Positions 11,409 through 21,409 of a stretch of DNA of 64,000 nt are shown here, piece by piece. The DNA is from Mesostigma viride (lineage: Eukaryota > Streptophyta > Mesostigmatophyceae > Mesostigmatales > Mesostigmataceae). A program made the position numbers and the translations under genes. The stretch is from the NCBI GenBank assembly GCA_009746045.1, contig RPFO01000111.1, forward strand, positions 599,301 to 663,300, read 5' to 3'. The notes beneath the pieces are model-generated. The model was not told the DNA's origin. It saw only the letters and a program-made list of their open reading frames with translations, and made no database searches. Within the stretch, counting starts at the first letter, position 1. The number at the start of each line of letters is the position of its first letter.

Positions 11409-11512
11409 TCGGGAAGGAACTGGACCTGATGCGTCACCAGCACCACCGTGCGGTCCGACAGGATGCCCTTGATGCAGCGCGTGAAGAGGTGCCGTGCCAC
11501 CTCGGGGTCCAC
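11409..11512 (-). CDS. ABCC exon 17 (D-loop, H-loop)
   Basis: Encodes [18 protein letters not shown] and [12 protein letters not shown], giving the D-loop continuation and the switch His. The donor GTGAGT at 11408 was chosen over GTCCAG at 11425 because it gives the [12 protein letters not shown] continuation and the phase of exon 18. Confidence 0.85.
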
Positions 11513-12229
11513 CTGCATGGCAATAGCAACGTGGCATGTGTAACCACGTTCCGTGTCTATTGCAAATGAATATCAATCTGGATCGATATACTATTACCCA
11601 TTTGGATCGATACAGTATACCACTACATTATTATCCATATGGATTGATCTACTTTCGTACTATCCATATAATTTGATATTATCCACCAGGAGAATTGATT
11701 TATTATTATCTGCATGATGAGGTGAATGAAATGTCTCAATGCACGCATCATCGGATGAAGTGTCTGCCAGGTGGGAATGATGGATAGCGCGACATTAAAA
11801 TGTAGGCACTGGTTGCCTTGACAGTGTCGACCTTGCGTGGCGACAAGCAAAACTACCTCATCATCAAGCATCACTCACCGATTGTATCAGCTTCTGCTGC
11901 TTCCATCGGGCACATCAGGCATGGCAGGTAGTAAAACTCCACACACGGATTCCATGCCACAAGCCTACACACGTAACGATATAGTGAAGGAGTTATGTCG
12001 TGCTCATCATTTCACCCAGCTCCCACCCTTTCTACCTCGGCTGGGTCGGACTGTCAGCGACGCGTCTTGCCGTACAATTCTTCCCCATGTTTTGCAACAC
12101 ATTTGGGTATCGTGTGACAGCAGAATGTTCGCTGTACCGTGTGAATAGAAAGATACCTCACAAAGACGCATCATTGACCCCCCTCGACTGTACCCCCCAG
12201 CCTGTCAGACGTGACAGCAGGTTTACGCA

Positions 12230-12265
12230 TAACACGCAGACAGCGGGTCATCCAGCAGCCCATCC
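12230..12265 (-). repeat. Copy of the exon 16 3' end in intron 16
   Basis: Plus-strand GCAGACAGCGGGTC.TCCAG at about 12237-12257 repeats the exon 16 end at 12364-12385 with one mismatch. The copy is about 125 bp downstream of the exon on the transcribed strand. Confidence 0.8.
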
Positions 12266-12363
12266 TGGTCATGCTGCCCAGTTATCTAGACCATCGCCCT
12301 CGCTGATGGCAACACTAGATGCGATCTAGTATACAGCACGCGTACTCCTGGACATAGTCATAC

Positions 12364-12448
12364 CGCAGACAGCGGGTCGTCCAGCAGCACGATGTCCGAC
12401 TGGGCGTAGGCTGCACGTGCGAGCGCGACACGCGCCAGCATACCTCCG
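12364..12448 (-). CDS. ABCC exon 16 (ABC signature and Walker B)
   Basis: Encodes (S)[16 protein letters not shown] and [11 protein letters not shown]. With exon 15 the signature reads MSGGM instead of LSGGQ. Walker B with its catalytic-region Asp pair is intact. Donor GTATGA. Confidence 0.9.
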
Positions 12449-12663
12449 CTGCACGGCGCACGTCAACCACCAGGTTGCGGCGGGCAGCCAAATGCGTGTG
12501 AGGATAGACCAGCATCAACAAAACAAACAGACAGAGACTTGCGATCTTAGCAGTGATTTCAGCAGCTGACTTCGCAAGGAATGCTTTTACCAGCAGGGCA
12601 CAAACTTGGCAAGCGCTCTCAAGACTCCACCCTCTGGCTCCAAACTTATTGTTAAAAAAAGCA

Positions 12664-12700
12664 GCTGGTCAGCATACATCATGTTGGTGCCCTCCCTTCC
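12664..12700 (-). repeat. Copy of the exon 15 3' end in intron 15
   Basis: Plus-strand AGCATACATCATGTTGGTGC repeats AGCATACGTACCTCATGTTGG (donor plus last codons of exon 15) with a small gap, about 180 bp downstream in transcription. Confidence 0.7.
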
Positions 12701-12850
12701 GTAAACTATTTCAAGTTTAAGCACATTAGAGCGCACACCCATTGGATAGATCAAGAAAACAGCTGTCTATAGTAGTACACAGCATACATAAGTATAGTAT
12801 GGCTTGTAGTAGCTGTACACAGTATAGCAATTAGCAGCTAGCATACGTAC

Positions 12851-12939
12851 CTCATGTTGGTTCCTCGTTCGCTCAGCTCCGTCATGTCACCGTCGGGCAA
12901 GGCCTTCAAGTCCGGGACCAGCGCGGCTGCCGCCACCAC
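12851..12939 (-). CDS. ABCC exon 15
   Basis: Encodes ALVPDLKALPDGD and ELSERGTNM, the 'c.L..Dl..Lp.GD.teiGErG' segment. Donor GTACGT in phase 2; the split Ser codon is completed by exon 16. Confidence 0.88.
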
Positions 12940-13459
12940 CTGAGATATACGTGCAACAGACCACAGTTCTGTCGCGATGAAATGAACGCACACAGATTCT
13001 CCCGATTTCCGGCCTGCACTGGTTGTCTAATTATACCTGAAATACATGGCATCGTTTCATGCCATAGCGCACTATCGCATACATGGTTACTGCATTAGTG
13101 ATGTGACCAGTGTGTGGTCACTCAGGTCAGGAGAAACAGGCGGTATTTCATGTTTTTGCTACTTTTGGCAGTTTTCCTTCCTTCTTTTATACGTGCGGTG
13201 CTGCCCGTCGTCGCTGCATCGTCCCAATGGATCACCTGCATGGCCGGGTGCAACTGCGTGAAAACAGCCCAGTTTCCTAACAGCTGCGATGCTGGCCAGC
13301 ACAGAGGCTCAAGGGAAAAAAAAAAGACTTGGTCAGCAGGGACATGGAGCAGGGACGAACAAGGTATGATGTATGTAAGTACACTCTGTAACACTCATAC
13401 CATAGAGTGGAATATGGATCTTTCTTCACACCCTTCAGGGCGACCAATATTAGACTTAC

Positions 13460-13494
13460 CGAGGCATACCGGCGCTTGTCGTACTCCGTGCAAA
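13460..13494 (-). CDS. ABCC exon 14, 3' half (interrupted)
   Basis: Encodes TEYDKRRYAS before donor GTAAGT, the ABCC 'yd..rY' segment that normally follows NILFG directly. It is phase 0 with exon 15. Separated from its 5' half by 1.79 kb of repeat. Confidence 0.75.
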
Positions 13495-15286
13495 TCGGTG
13501 TTCTCTGAACGTAGTTTCTTTATAACAGATGAGAATGAACGCCGCTATGTGAGTGGTACTACGGGACGGTGGGCCTTGGGCTGGACCGGTTCCATGAGTT
13601 AGAATTAGTTGGCCAGTTTTGTATGGCCATTTCTAGTTCGTTAAGTTAAGTAGCAATTAAGTTACTGTTGCTGACGGCTCATGAGGCGAGCCCGGGCTAC
13701 GCCGCCCTAAAGTGCCAATTGCACGATGTTCTAGGTCTCTTTTTCTTGTAATCGGATGTATGGGGTATGGGTATGGCGGATTACAAGAAATTTAATGCTG
13801 CCCTAATCGCGTCAGCCTTTTGGCTGGCGGTGGCCGATTAGAGATGGCGCGTGACTGACATAGCTTGAACAGTCACGTGACTGTGAAAAAGAAATTAATT
13901 ACCCTCGTCGGTTTTCTCCCCGCAGCTGGGTTCTTGGCCGACGAGAGACTATAAAATAACTCGCGTTTGCCTGCGCGTGGCACCTGTACGGAACTCTGAA
14001 ACCATGAGTAAGATTTCCGTGCCACGCTGCAGTGCCTACCGCTTTGCTGCGGAATGTCGCAGCAGGGTTGCAGTTCCTGACTACTGACTGCCGAAGGAAG
14101 GGTGGTCGGGTTACTTTCAGTGGGCATTGTGATGGACGACAAGTCTGTCGGCCCTCGCGTAAGTAGAAAAATATTTACCAGCATCCGCTCTTATGGGTGC
14201 GTGAGGTCTCGGGAATGTGGTGGGGACGAATTCCGGAATTATGCAATATTTCGATTCAGACCGAGACTTAAGGGGCCAGTTTAACAGACGGACCTGGGCC
14301 GGGCAGGACCAAATATTTTGGCCGGCCCAGTTGCGCTTGCGCTTTATCGGCCGCTGGGGTGTGTGATGAGAGCCTGCTCATCAACTAAAACCTGAAATAT
14401 GGAAAGTTACTCCCCCAGGTGACAACGTTGACAGTAATCGAGATATGGTGGCATCGGGTGACGTCCTACAAGTTGTCGTCACGTTAGGGCGGCACTGGCC
14501 TTTGAGGGAGGTCCGTGGTCGTTAAACGAGGCGTCTTCTTCCTTGTCTTTGCGTGCACATTCAACACCCTCTTTTACTGGCCGAGGGTGGAAGGCTGGGG
14601 GGGGCCCTGCGAAGGGTTATCGTGCATGAGGCTCGCTACAGCCGCCGGCGATTGTAATGGTCGTGACCGTTGCGGCAGGGCAGCCTCGAGAGCCACTGAG
14701 CGAAAGTGGTTGGCGGAGCTTTGGAGATAAAGCACCAGGAAAGGGGGGTTGGGTAACGAGAACTACAATCAATCATGAAATGGGTGCAGCGTGGCAGGCT
14801 CACTCATGGGTTCTGTAATTGCCCACTTATTGTTTTAATCAAATGTTGGTGGATTGGTAATAGTGGGAATAGAATCGGTGTTCTCTGAACGTAGTTTCTT
14901 TATAACAGATGAGAATGAACGCCGCTATGTGAGTGGTACTACGGGACGGTGGGCCTTGGGCTGGACCGGTTCCATGAGTTAGAATTAGTTGGCCAGTTTT
15001 GTATGGCCATTTCTAGTTCGTTAAGTTAAGTAGCAATTAAGTTACTGTTGCTGACGGCTCATGAGGCGAGCCCGGGCTACGCCGCCCTAAAGTGCCAATT
15101 GCACGATGTTCTAGGTCTCTTTTTCTTGTCCCGCCCCCCCCCCCCCTTCTTGTGTTTGTTTCTAGGGTAACGAGAACTACAATCAATCATGAAATGGGTG
15201 CAGCGTGGCAGGCTCACTCATGGGTTCTGTAATTGCCCACTTATTGTTTTAATCAAATGTTGGTGGATTGGTAATAGTGGGAATAG
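13495..15286. mobile_element. Repeat insertion splitting ABCC exon 14 (tandem dimer of one element)
   Basis: Segment A at 13493-13749 recurs almost perfectly at 14873-15129 (offset 1380). Segment C at 14751-14874 recurs at 15165-15288 (offset 414). The order is A-B-C-A'-x-C'. It reads as a full unit of 1.38 kb followed by a second unit in which about 1 kb of middle is replaced by 35 bp containing a poly-C run. No coding capacity is seen. Flanks share only AAA, so the target-site duplication is unclear. Confidence 0.75.
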
Positions 15287-15312
15287 AAAGAGGATGTTGT
15301 CCCGCACGGTGC
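15287..15312 (-). CDS. ABCC exon 14, 5' half (interrupted)
   Basis: After acceptor GCGACAG the exon reads TVRDNILF, the invariant NBD1 segment after the Q-loop. It then runs straight into a repeat insertion. The remaining part of the exon is at 13460-13494. Confidence 0.75.
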
Positions 15313-15660
15313 CTGTCGCGAGAAAAAACATGGTGGCGGCCGCCAAAGTAAATATGTGAAGTGGCGGCAACGACATAATTTTATATAATAATAATAAATA
15401 TATATATTAAAAATATAATTACTTACAGCAGAGTGAAATCACTCAAACCAAAGCAAACGCCCAGCTATAAACCTATATACAGAGCCATGTCAAAGCTCTA
15501 TACTACGATAAGACCAATGGAAACGCCTAACGGGAGGAACCTAATAGCCCTGCTGCACCGCAAAATCAGCCCGCGTACGGCGGAGCATGATGTCAGCCAT
15601 GGCCCGAGTCAGCGCCACCGACAAGCGCTGACGCCAATATGACGTCCAGGTCCGCGCCGA

Positions 15661-17079
15661 CTATGGGGCCCGCTGGCCCTCTAGGTCCAGCCGGTCCTCC
15701 CGGAGCCGGCAACACTCCTTGAAGAAGGCGGAGGTCAGGGGCCCCATGGCCCCAAACTCCTCCAGGACAAAGGGCACCACACGATGGTGCCCGACGTCGC
15801 CGTAGGCCAGGAGCTTGGCCCGCTCCGCCCGGTCCGCCGTGTAACCTGCCGTGAGGGAGGCCCCAGCCACGTGGCTAAGAGCCAAGGGCCGCGCCACCGA
15901 AACGTCAATAAGCAGATGCCGGCCACCCCCCTCAAAGTCCAGCACCACGATGTCAGGCCGGTGGTTGGGGGAATAGAAGGCAGCGCCATCCGCATCCTCG
16001 GACCGGATGTTCGCGTGGGGGAAAACCGACCGAATCATGGCGAGCACCACCGTCAGGAGGACAGTGTGCAAATACAAATACCAATTCTGATTCTGTTGGC
16101 CCCCCATGCAGGCAAGGTAGTGAGTCCCCGTGGGATCCAGCGGCTGCCCACAGCTACCACAAGGCCGCCCGGCCGGAACAAGAGGCTGCGGGGCAAATAG
16201 CTGGTGCCGGAGCGCCACCGAGTAGTGGCTGGGAGCCAAGGCGAATGGGGGGGCCATGGGAAGAGCACGAAGGTACGCCGAGCCCACACTCCGCAAGGAA
16301 AGCGAGAACAGCCACGCACGTCCCTGGGCGTTGAGGTCCGCGAAAAGAGCAATCCAATCAGCCGTGTGCAGAATACCCGCGTAGGTTTTCTGGTGTTTAT
16401 CGATGACGCGAGCAGGGAATGCGGCGGGAGATTGAACGGAGGCGACCGAGGGAGTGCCGCGAGGGAGGTGGCGCTGTACCGCCTGAGCGGCACGGACGGG
16501 AGAACAGGCCTGCTGGATCTCAGCATAGGCCTCCTGGATGGCGGTGACGAAGGGCAAAGGGCTGCTGGGGTCCAGGAGGTCAGGCGCTGCCGTTGCCAAA
16601 AGGGGCAGGAGCCGGCAGCTTTCCGCCCACGACTGAGCGACGGAGCCCAAAAATGCTGCTGGGGCCAGCCGGGCGGCACGAGTCAGACCGCAGCCACCCA
16701 TCCGTGCAGGCAGGGAGGCAATGCGAATAGCATGTGGCGGGAGGTCGGGGCCCGGGACCAGCTGCGCCAAGGCCGACTGGATGCGTTCGTCGTGGCCCTC
16801 GGCGGCCAGCCGGACCTGAGCCGGAAGAGCGCCCCGGAGCCAGTGAACGACGCGAGGGTGAGCGCAAAACCACAGAAGCAGACCCTTGGTCTGCGAATCA
16901 TGAAGGCGCGCAATCAAGGGCAGTACCTCAGTGCGTGCCTCGAGGGCGGCCCGCAGAGCATCGATGACAAACGCGGGGTCGCCAACCGGAACGCCGAGGA
17001 CATCCAACCCATGGAGGCGCTCGTCCCGGCCCAAGAGCTGGGGCGGAAAGCCGGAGCAATCACCTTGGGGCGAGTACAC
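15661..17079 (-). CDS. Family 1 retroelement: C-terminal restriction-like endonuclease region
   Basis: 472 residues open. Includes the thumb-like MGGCGLTRAARLAPAAFLGS, a zinc-knuckle-like CGSCGQPLDPTGTHYLAC, and then the PD-(D/E)XK-type nuclease RPDIVVLDFEGGGRHLLIDV with downstream VARPL. R2-type enzymes nick target DNA with this domain to prime reverse transcription. Complete in this copy. Confidence 0.8.
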   Translation of the reverse strand: MYSPQGDCSGFPPQLLGRDERLHGLDVLGVPVGDPAFVIDALRAALEARTEVLPLIARLHDSQTKGLLLWFCAHPRVVHWLRGALPAQVRLAAEGHDERIQSALAQLVPGPDLPPHAIRIASLPARMGGCGLTRAARLAPAAFLGSVAQSWAESCRLLPLLATAAPDLLDPSSPLPFVTAIQEAYAEIQQACSPVRAAQAVQRHLPRGTPSVASVQSPAAFPARVIDKHQKTYAGILHTADWIALFADLNAQGRAWLFSLSLRSVGSAYLRALPMAPPFALAPSHYSVALRHQLFAPQPLVPAGRPCGSCGQPLDPTGTHYLACMGGQQNQNWYLYLHTVLLTVVLAMIRSVFPHANIRSEDADGAAFYSPNHRPDIVVLDFEGGGRHLLIDVSVARPLALSHVAGASLTAGYTADRAERAKLLAYGDVGHHRVVPFVLEEFGAMGPLTSAFFKECCRLREDRLDLEGQRAP

Positions 17080-18610
17080 CGCGCACTTGGCAGGGTCAAC
17101 TGGAGGTTGATGTCGGCCACCGCGGTCTGCAGTGCCAGCAGAGCCGCGGTGGTGTCCGGCACAGGGCCCAGAAGGTAGATATCATCCAAGTAGGCCTGAA
17201 TAGCGACCGCCGGGTGGGCAGCATGGACCGCTTGGAGGCAACCCTGGAGGGGGGCGGCAAAGTACAGGGGTCCCAGGGGGTCCCCTTGCTGGGTGCCCGA
17301 CCGCGACAGCAGGCCGCCGCGAGTGCCGTCCTCCATGATGTGAACCAGTTGGCCGGGCTGGCCGTAGCACACGGCTGTCCAAGCGTACAAGTCCTCGAAG
17401 GACTCCATGACGGCCGCAAACATGCTGGCGCGGGACAGACTGTTGAACGCGTTGTGGCAGTCGACCTTGACGACAGCGTGGGTGGGGTGGGCCTCGAGGT
17501 AGGCCTGCACCGAATGGATGAGGATATCCGCCCCGCCTGGAGTCGTCACCCCCAGCTGGGCCGCCACCGAGGTCTCACCCGCTGCGAGGGGCGGGCAGAA
17601 AAAGGCACGGAGCTCGGGCGCCTTTTGGCGGCAGATCACTTTGCCCACGAGCTTGCGGAGCACCTCACCGCAGGCGATCGGGCGCACCTTGCCCTCGGGG
17701 GGGGCAAGACACCCTTGAGCAGAGCGAGGAGGCGAGCGCCCGCTAACCACTCGCGCGCAGCGGGAGGAACGCGACCAGCCGCCAGGTCAATGAGGGTGTC
17801 AAAGAGAATGTCCTCGCCCCCATGCCCCACCAGGACCTCCAAGTGCTCGTAGCGCCAGCCCGACGGCCCGGTAGAGGAAGCCCGCGGGACCGCACGCATC
17901 ACCTCCAGGAAGCAGTCGCGGTCCAGCCGGAGGGGGGCCGGCAGGGGGTCCGGCACGGGCAGCTGGAATCCGGGCTCCGCAGGGTGAAGAGCCTCCAAGG
18001 CCGCCAGGGTAGCCGCATTGGCGGGGGCCAGCTTGGCCATTTCCAAGCGGGTCATGGCCCGGCTGAGCTGCCCCTCGCGGACGAGGCGGATGACGTCGGC
18101 GGCCACCCGCTCGAAGTTGACCTCCCCCGACAGCCGGGCCGTGCGCGGGGGCGGCACGCCAAACAGCCCCTCCCAGTCCCCCTGCAGAAAGCGTCGGCAA
18201 CGGGCAATAACCGCACCCTGGAGGCCGCGCACACCACGCCCGAGAGGGGTGAGGAGCAGGCGGGGGGTCACCATGTGCAGTTTAAAGCCCAGCGGGTCGT
18301 CCGGAGCGGCGTGCATGCGCCGGAGAGAAACGATTGCACATTGCGCGAAAAGGCTACGCGCGCGGTGGGGGAGGTCGGTCAGGGTAGACGTCGGGTTGAT
18401 GGCGCATGCATCCCAGGGAACCGTGTCAAGCCAACGCCAACTGGCCGAGTAGTCGGGCGGCGGGGGCTGGGAGCCGGTGGGAGCCGAGGCGGGAGGGGGG
18501 AGGGGGCCGGGACTGCTGGCCGGTTGAGGGGCCGTTGAGCAACACAGGCGCGCGCGTGCTGAGCGCGCCCGTGAATGGAGTACACCCGCTGGCAGTGAGC
18601 TTCCGGGCAC
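16914..18610 (-). CDS. Family 1 retroelement: reverse transcriptase (frameshifted)
   Basis: The RT is split over two frames (18610-17636 and 17750-16914). Motifs include GPSGWRYEHLEVL, KVRPIACGEVLRKLVGK, VVKVDCHNAFNSLSR, SGTQQGDPLGPL and the catalytic YLDDIYLLG. The break near 17700 is a run of eight G where the 39.6-kb and 60.4-kb copies have nine. A second one-base loss near 17092 (CTGCC for CTTGCC) separates RT from the endonuclease part. Confidence 0.85.
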
Positions 18611-19917
18611 CGGTAACAGCTCATGGCCTGCAGATCCGCCGCGCCGAGATCGGGGTGCACAGCGCGAAGGTGCTGGCAGAGGAGGTTACGGTTGTGGAAC
18701 ACACCAGCACACGGGGACCCCGTGGGAAGCAGCACGGCACACCGGTGAAGGCCGTCGGCGGGCGCTGAGTGGCGGGGAGCGGCGCCAGCAAAGGCAGGAC
18801 GTGGGGCCTGCGGCGTCTCCCCAGCCGGGCCGGCAGGCGCGCGCACCACGACCCGACCAGCGCCCGGCATGCCCGCCGGGGCCACGGAGGAGGCAGTGCC
18901 CACCGGGGAGACCCCCAGCGGAGGGGGATCGAGAACGCCGGCGCCCCTCCCAGGGGGACTCGCCAGCGCGCCCGCGACCACCCCAGGCCCCGGCAACGAG
19001 GCCGGGGGCGGCGGCCGAGGGGTCGGGGAGGCAGCTGGCCCCGGGGCCCGGTGGGGACCCGGCAGGGGACCCAGCGAGACCGGGGGCGGGCCGAGAGGAA
19101 GCGCAGTCCCAGGGGGCGGCACAACAGCCCGGCACAACGGGCAGCGCGGCACGGAGTGGAGCAAGCTGCGCGCGATGCACGCTTGATGGAATGTGTGGCC
19201 GCACGCGGGCAGGCGACACAAGCCATCCCCCGGCCGGAAGGGCTCAAGGCAGATGGCACAGGAGCCCGACTCGGGGTCGTCCCCCTCCAGAAGGGACCGG
19301 ACATGAGGGGGGGGCGGGTCCCAGCCGGCCTCCCAGCAACCCGGGAGAGCAGCAATCTGGGCGCGCGAGAGGATGCCGACCGGTTGGTCAGCCGCGGGGT
19401 GCCATTCGTGCGGGATGCCTGCCAACTCCAGGATGTCGTGGAGGAAGGCAGAAACAGGCGTCCCCGCGGTTAGGGGCTGGGCGCGCCCGGCCGAGTCCAC
19501 CAAGATGGCCTGGCCGCCCTGAACCGCGATGGGGGCCCCGAACTCCACACGCAGCATGGCGGCCTGCGCCAGGCTGAGGGAGGTGATGAGAAAGCCCCCA
19601 CTGGCAACCGGGCCGGGAGGCGGGGCCTGGGCGTCCAAGAAGAGGCGAAGCTGCCGCGGGGACATGAGGCCCAGGTCGGCGCCGCCCGCGAGGTAGGCCG
19701 CCCGCACCGAGACCTGTGCGTCTCGAGCCACCGCCGTGACGAACTCGACCACCTCCTGACCCACCCGCTCGTCCAGGGAAAGCAGCTCTTCCTGCCGGGC
19801 GGCCGGGAGATGCCACGGCAGCCGGCAGCCGGCGTGATATCCTTCCAAGACATACCCCCAAAGAGTCGAGGCCGTCACCGGGGGGCGGCGGAAAGAAATG
19901 TCGCCCGCACCGCGCAA
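18379..19917 (-). CDS. Family 1 retroelement: RING finger and C2H2-like fingers
   Basis: Follows the PHD segment in the same frame after one TAG; there is no ATG. It starts with a helical domain (LDERVGQEVVEFVTAVARD), then a RING-H2 finger: CAICLEPF, LPACGHTFHQACI, CPLCRAVV. RING-H2 fingers usually act as E3 ubiquitin ligases. Two Cys/His fingers follow (CAGVFHNRNLLCQHLRAVH and CPEAHCQRVYSIHGRAQH). The frame is lost near 18490, where this copy has six G and the 58.9-kb copy has seven in the matching run. Confidence 0.75.
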   Translation of the reverse strand: MRGAGDISFRRPPVTASTLWGYVLEGYHAGCRLPWHLPAARQEELLSLDERVGQEVVEFVTAVARDAQVSVRAAYLAGGADLGLMSPRQLRLFLDAQAPPPGPVASGGFLITSLSLAQAAMLRVEFGAPIAVQGGQAILVDSAGRAQPLTAGTPVSAFLHDILELAGIPHEWHPAADQPVGILSRAQIAALPGCWEAGWDPPPPHVRSLLEGDDPESGSCAICLEPFRPGDGLCRLPACGHTFHQACIARSLLHSVPRCPLCRAVVPPPGTALPLGPPPVSLGPLPGPHRAPGPAASPTPRPPPPASLPGPGVVAGALASPPGRGAGVLDPPPLGVSPVGTASSVAPAGMPGAGRVVVRAPAGPAGETPQAPRPAFAGAAPRHSAPADGLHRCAVLLPTGSPCAGVFHNRNLLCQHLRAVHPDLGAADLQAMSCYRCPEAHCQRVYSIHGRAQHARACVAQRPLNRPAVPAPSPLPPRLPPAPSPRRPTTRPVGVGLTRFPGMHAPSTRRLP

Positions 19918-20700
19918 CTAGGGCCAGGAAGGCCGGGGGCCTAGGGAGCGAGGGGAAGGCGGCCTGGAACCCGACCGCGTCCAGCAACAAAGGGCAGTAC
20001 GCCCAAGAAAAGGTGGCGCGGCCCACCACGCCGACAATGTGCGAGGGCGGCCACGAGGTGAACGCGTGGGCCCGGGGGCCGCCGTCCCACGCGGCAAGGA
20101 CGGGGGTGGCGGCTGGGTGGCCAACCGCGGCCGGGGGAAGGGAGGCCAGAGCGTCGGGGAGCGAGGGGCCGGGGGCGGGCGCCGGGGTCGCCAGGCCCGC
20201 CGGGGGTCGGCCGGGCCCAGCCCAGGCGACAGCGCCGCGCCCCCGTCGGCGGGGCCAGGCGACGGGTGGGGCCCCGGGGCCGAGGGCGCCAGGGCCCGAG
20301 CAACGGCGGCCCCATCGGGCAGGCCACGGCCCGCCCCGAGGGCCTCGGCAGGGGGGCACACGGGGCAGGGGGCCGGAGCACCCAGCGGGGAGGGCAGCCC
20401 GGGGGCCCGCCGGGGGGGACAGCGCGGGCACGTCCAGGAGCCCGGCGGGACCCGGTAGAGCCGGGGAGTAAGACACTGCAAGTGCCACCCGGAATTGCAA
20501 GCATCACAAACTAACATGTGGTGCCCGCGGTGCCCGCTCCGGCAGACCTCGCAGACCAAGGAGGGGGAGACCGGGGCGCCCGAGCCCCCCGCAGCCGGGT
20601 CGCCCACCTCCGCAAGAAGGGCCGCAAGCCGAGAGGACCGCCGAGGCGCCAACCGGGGAGCGGGGGAGCCGTTGGGCGAAGGGGGTCGTGGGTCGTCCAT
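19918..20700 (-). CDS. Family 1 retroelement: N-terminal PHD-finger region
   Basis: ATG at 20700 (MDDPRPPSPNG). The PHD finger is clear: CEVC, then HHMLVCDACNSGWHLQC and SWTCPRC, with the C4HC3 spacing expected of PHD fingers, which typically bind histone H3 tails. A long Pro/Arg/Ala-rich stretch follows and the frame stops at TAG 19918. Another frame between about 20100 and 19930 reads more like protein (TFSWAYCPLLLDAVGFQ), so the original ORF was probably continuous and has been shifted here. Confidence 0.7.
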   Translation of the reverse strand: MDDPRPPSPNGSPAPRLAPRRSSRLAALLAEVGDPAAGGSGAPVSPSLVCEVCRSGHRGHHMLVCDACNSGWHLQCLTPRLYRVPPGSWTCPRCPPRRAPGLPSPLGAPAPCPVCPPAEALGAGRGLPDGAAVARALAPSAPGPHPSPGPADGGAALSPGLGPADPRRAWRPRRPPPAPRSPTLWPPFPRPRLATQPPPPSLPRGTAAPGPTRSPRGRPRTLSAWWAAPPFLGRTALCCWTRSGSRPPSPRSLGPRPSWP

Positions 20701-20814
20701 GAACAATCAGGGCAGGCGTGGCAGCCACCGAGGGGGGGGGCGGGGGGTGTGGGGGGCGGAGCCCCCCACGCGGGGGGTTTGGGGGGCGGCAGCCCCCCAA
20801 CGCGCTGCGGTCGC

Positions 20815-21409
20815 GGTACCGCCTGCCGTCCGGCACTTTGAAGCCCGCCGGTGCTATAATTCCTATCGTCCACGCATGTTTTCCCCTGCCTCAAACCGCA
20901 CGTTGCATTTAAATCTGGAGCCCAAAATTCACTGAAAACGTGTGCCAGCCGGTAGCAAACTGGGCCAAGCTGCCACGGAATGGTGGTACCGCCTGCCGTC
21001 CGGCACTTTGAAGCCCGCCGGTGCTATAATTCCTATCGTCCACGCATGTTTTCCCCTGCCTCAAACCGCACGTTGCATTTAAATCTGGAGCCCAAAATTC
21101 ACTGAAAACGTGTGCCAGCCGGTAGCAAACTGGGCCAAGCTGCCACGGAATGGTGGTACCGCCTGCCGTCCGGCACTTTGAAGCCCGCCGGTGCTATAAT
21201 TCCTATCGTCCACGCATGTTTTCCCCTGCCTCAAACCGCACGTTGCATTTAAATCTGGAGCCCAAAATTCACTGAAAACGTGTGCCAGCCGGTAGCAAAC
21301 TGGGCCAAGCTGCCACGGAGTGGTGGTACCGCCTGCCGTCCGGCACTTTGAAGCCCGCCGGTGCTATAATTCCTATCGTCCACGCATGTTTTCCCCTGCC
21401 TCAAACCGC
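20815..21409 (-). repeat. 170-bp tandem monomers at the 5' end of retroelement copy A
   Basis: GGTACCGCCTGCCGTCCGGC starts at 20815, 20985, 21155 and 21325, with a constant 170-bp period and near-identical units. They lie upstream of the element's ORF on its coding strand, and the last unit breaks off at an AT-rich boundary. The position suggests promoter monomers. Confidence 0.92.

Noticed and set aside
11425-11426. Donor GTCCAG for exon 17
   Set aside because: The GTGAGT at 11408 extends the protein to THQVQFLP and gives the phase needed for exon 18.
13122-13394. Candidate ABCC exon
   Set aside because: No NBD motif, and exons 14b (13460-13494) and 15 (12851-12939) already join in phase without it.
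16204-17178. Long plus-strand ORFs opposite the retroelement
   Set aside because: Shadow frames of the GC-rich RT/endonuclease coding strand; no domain.
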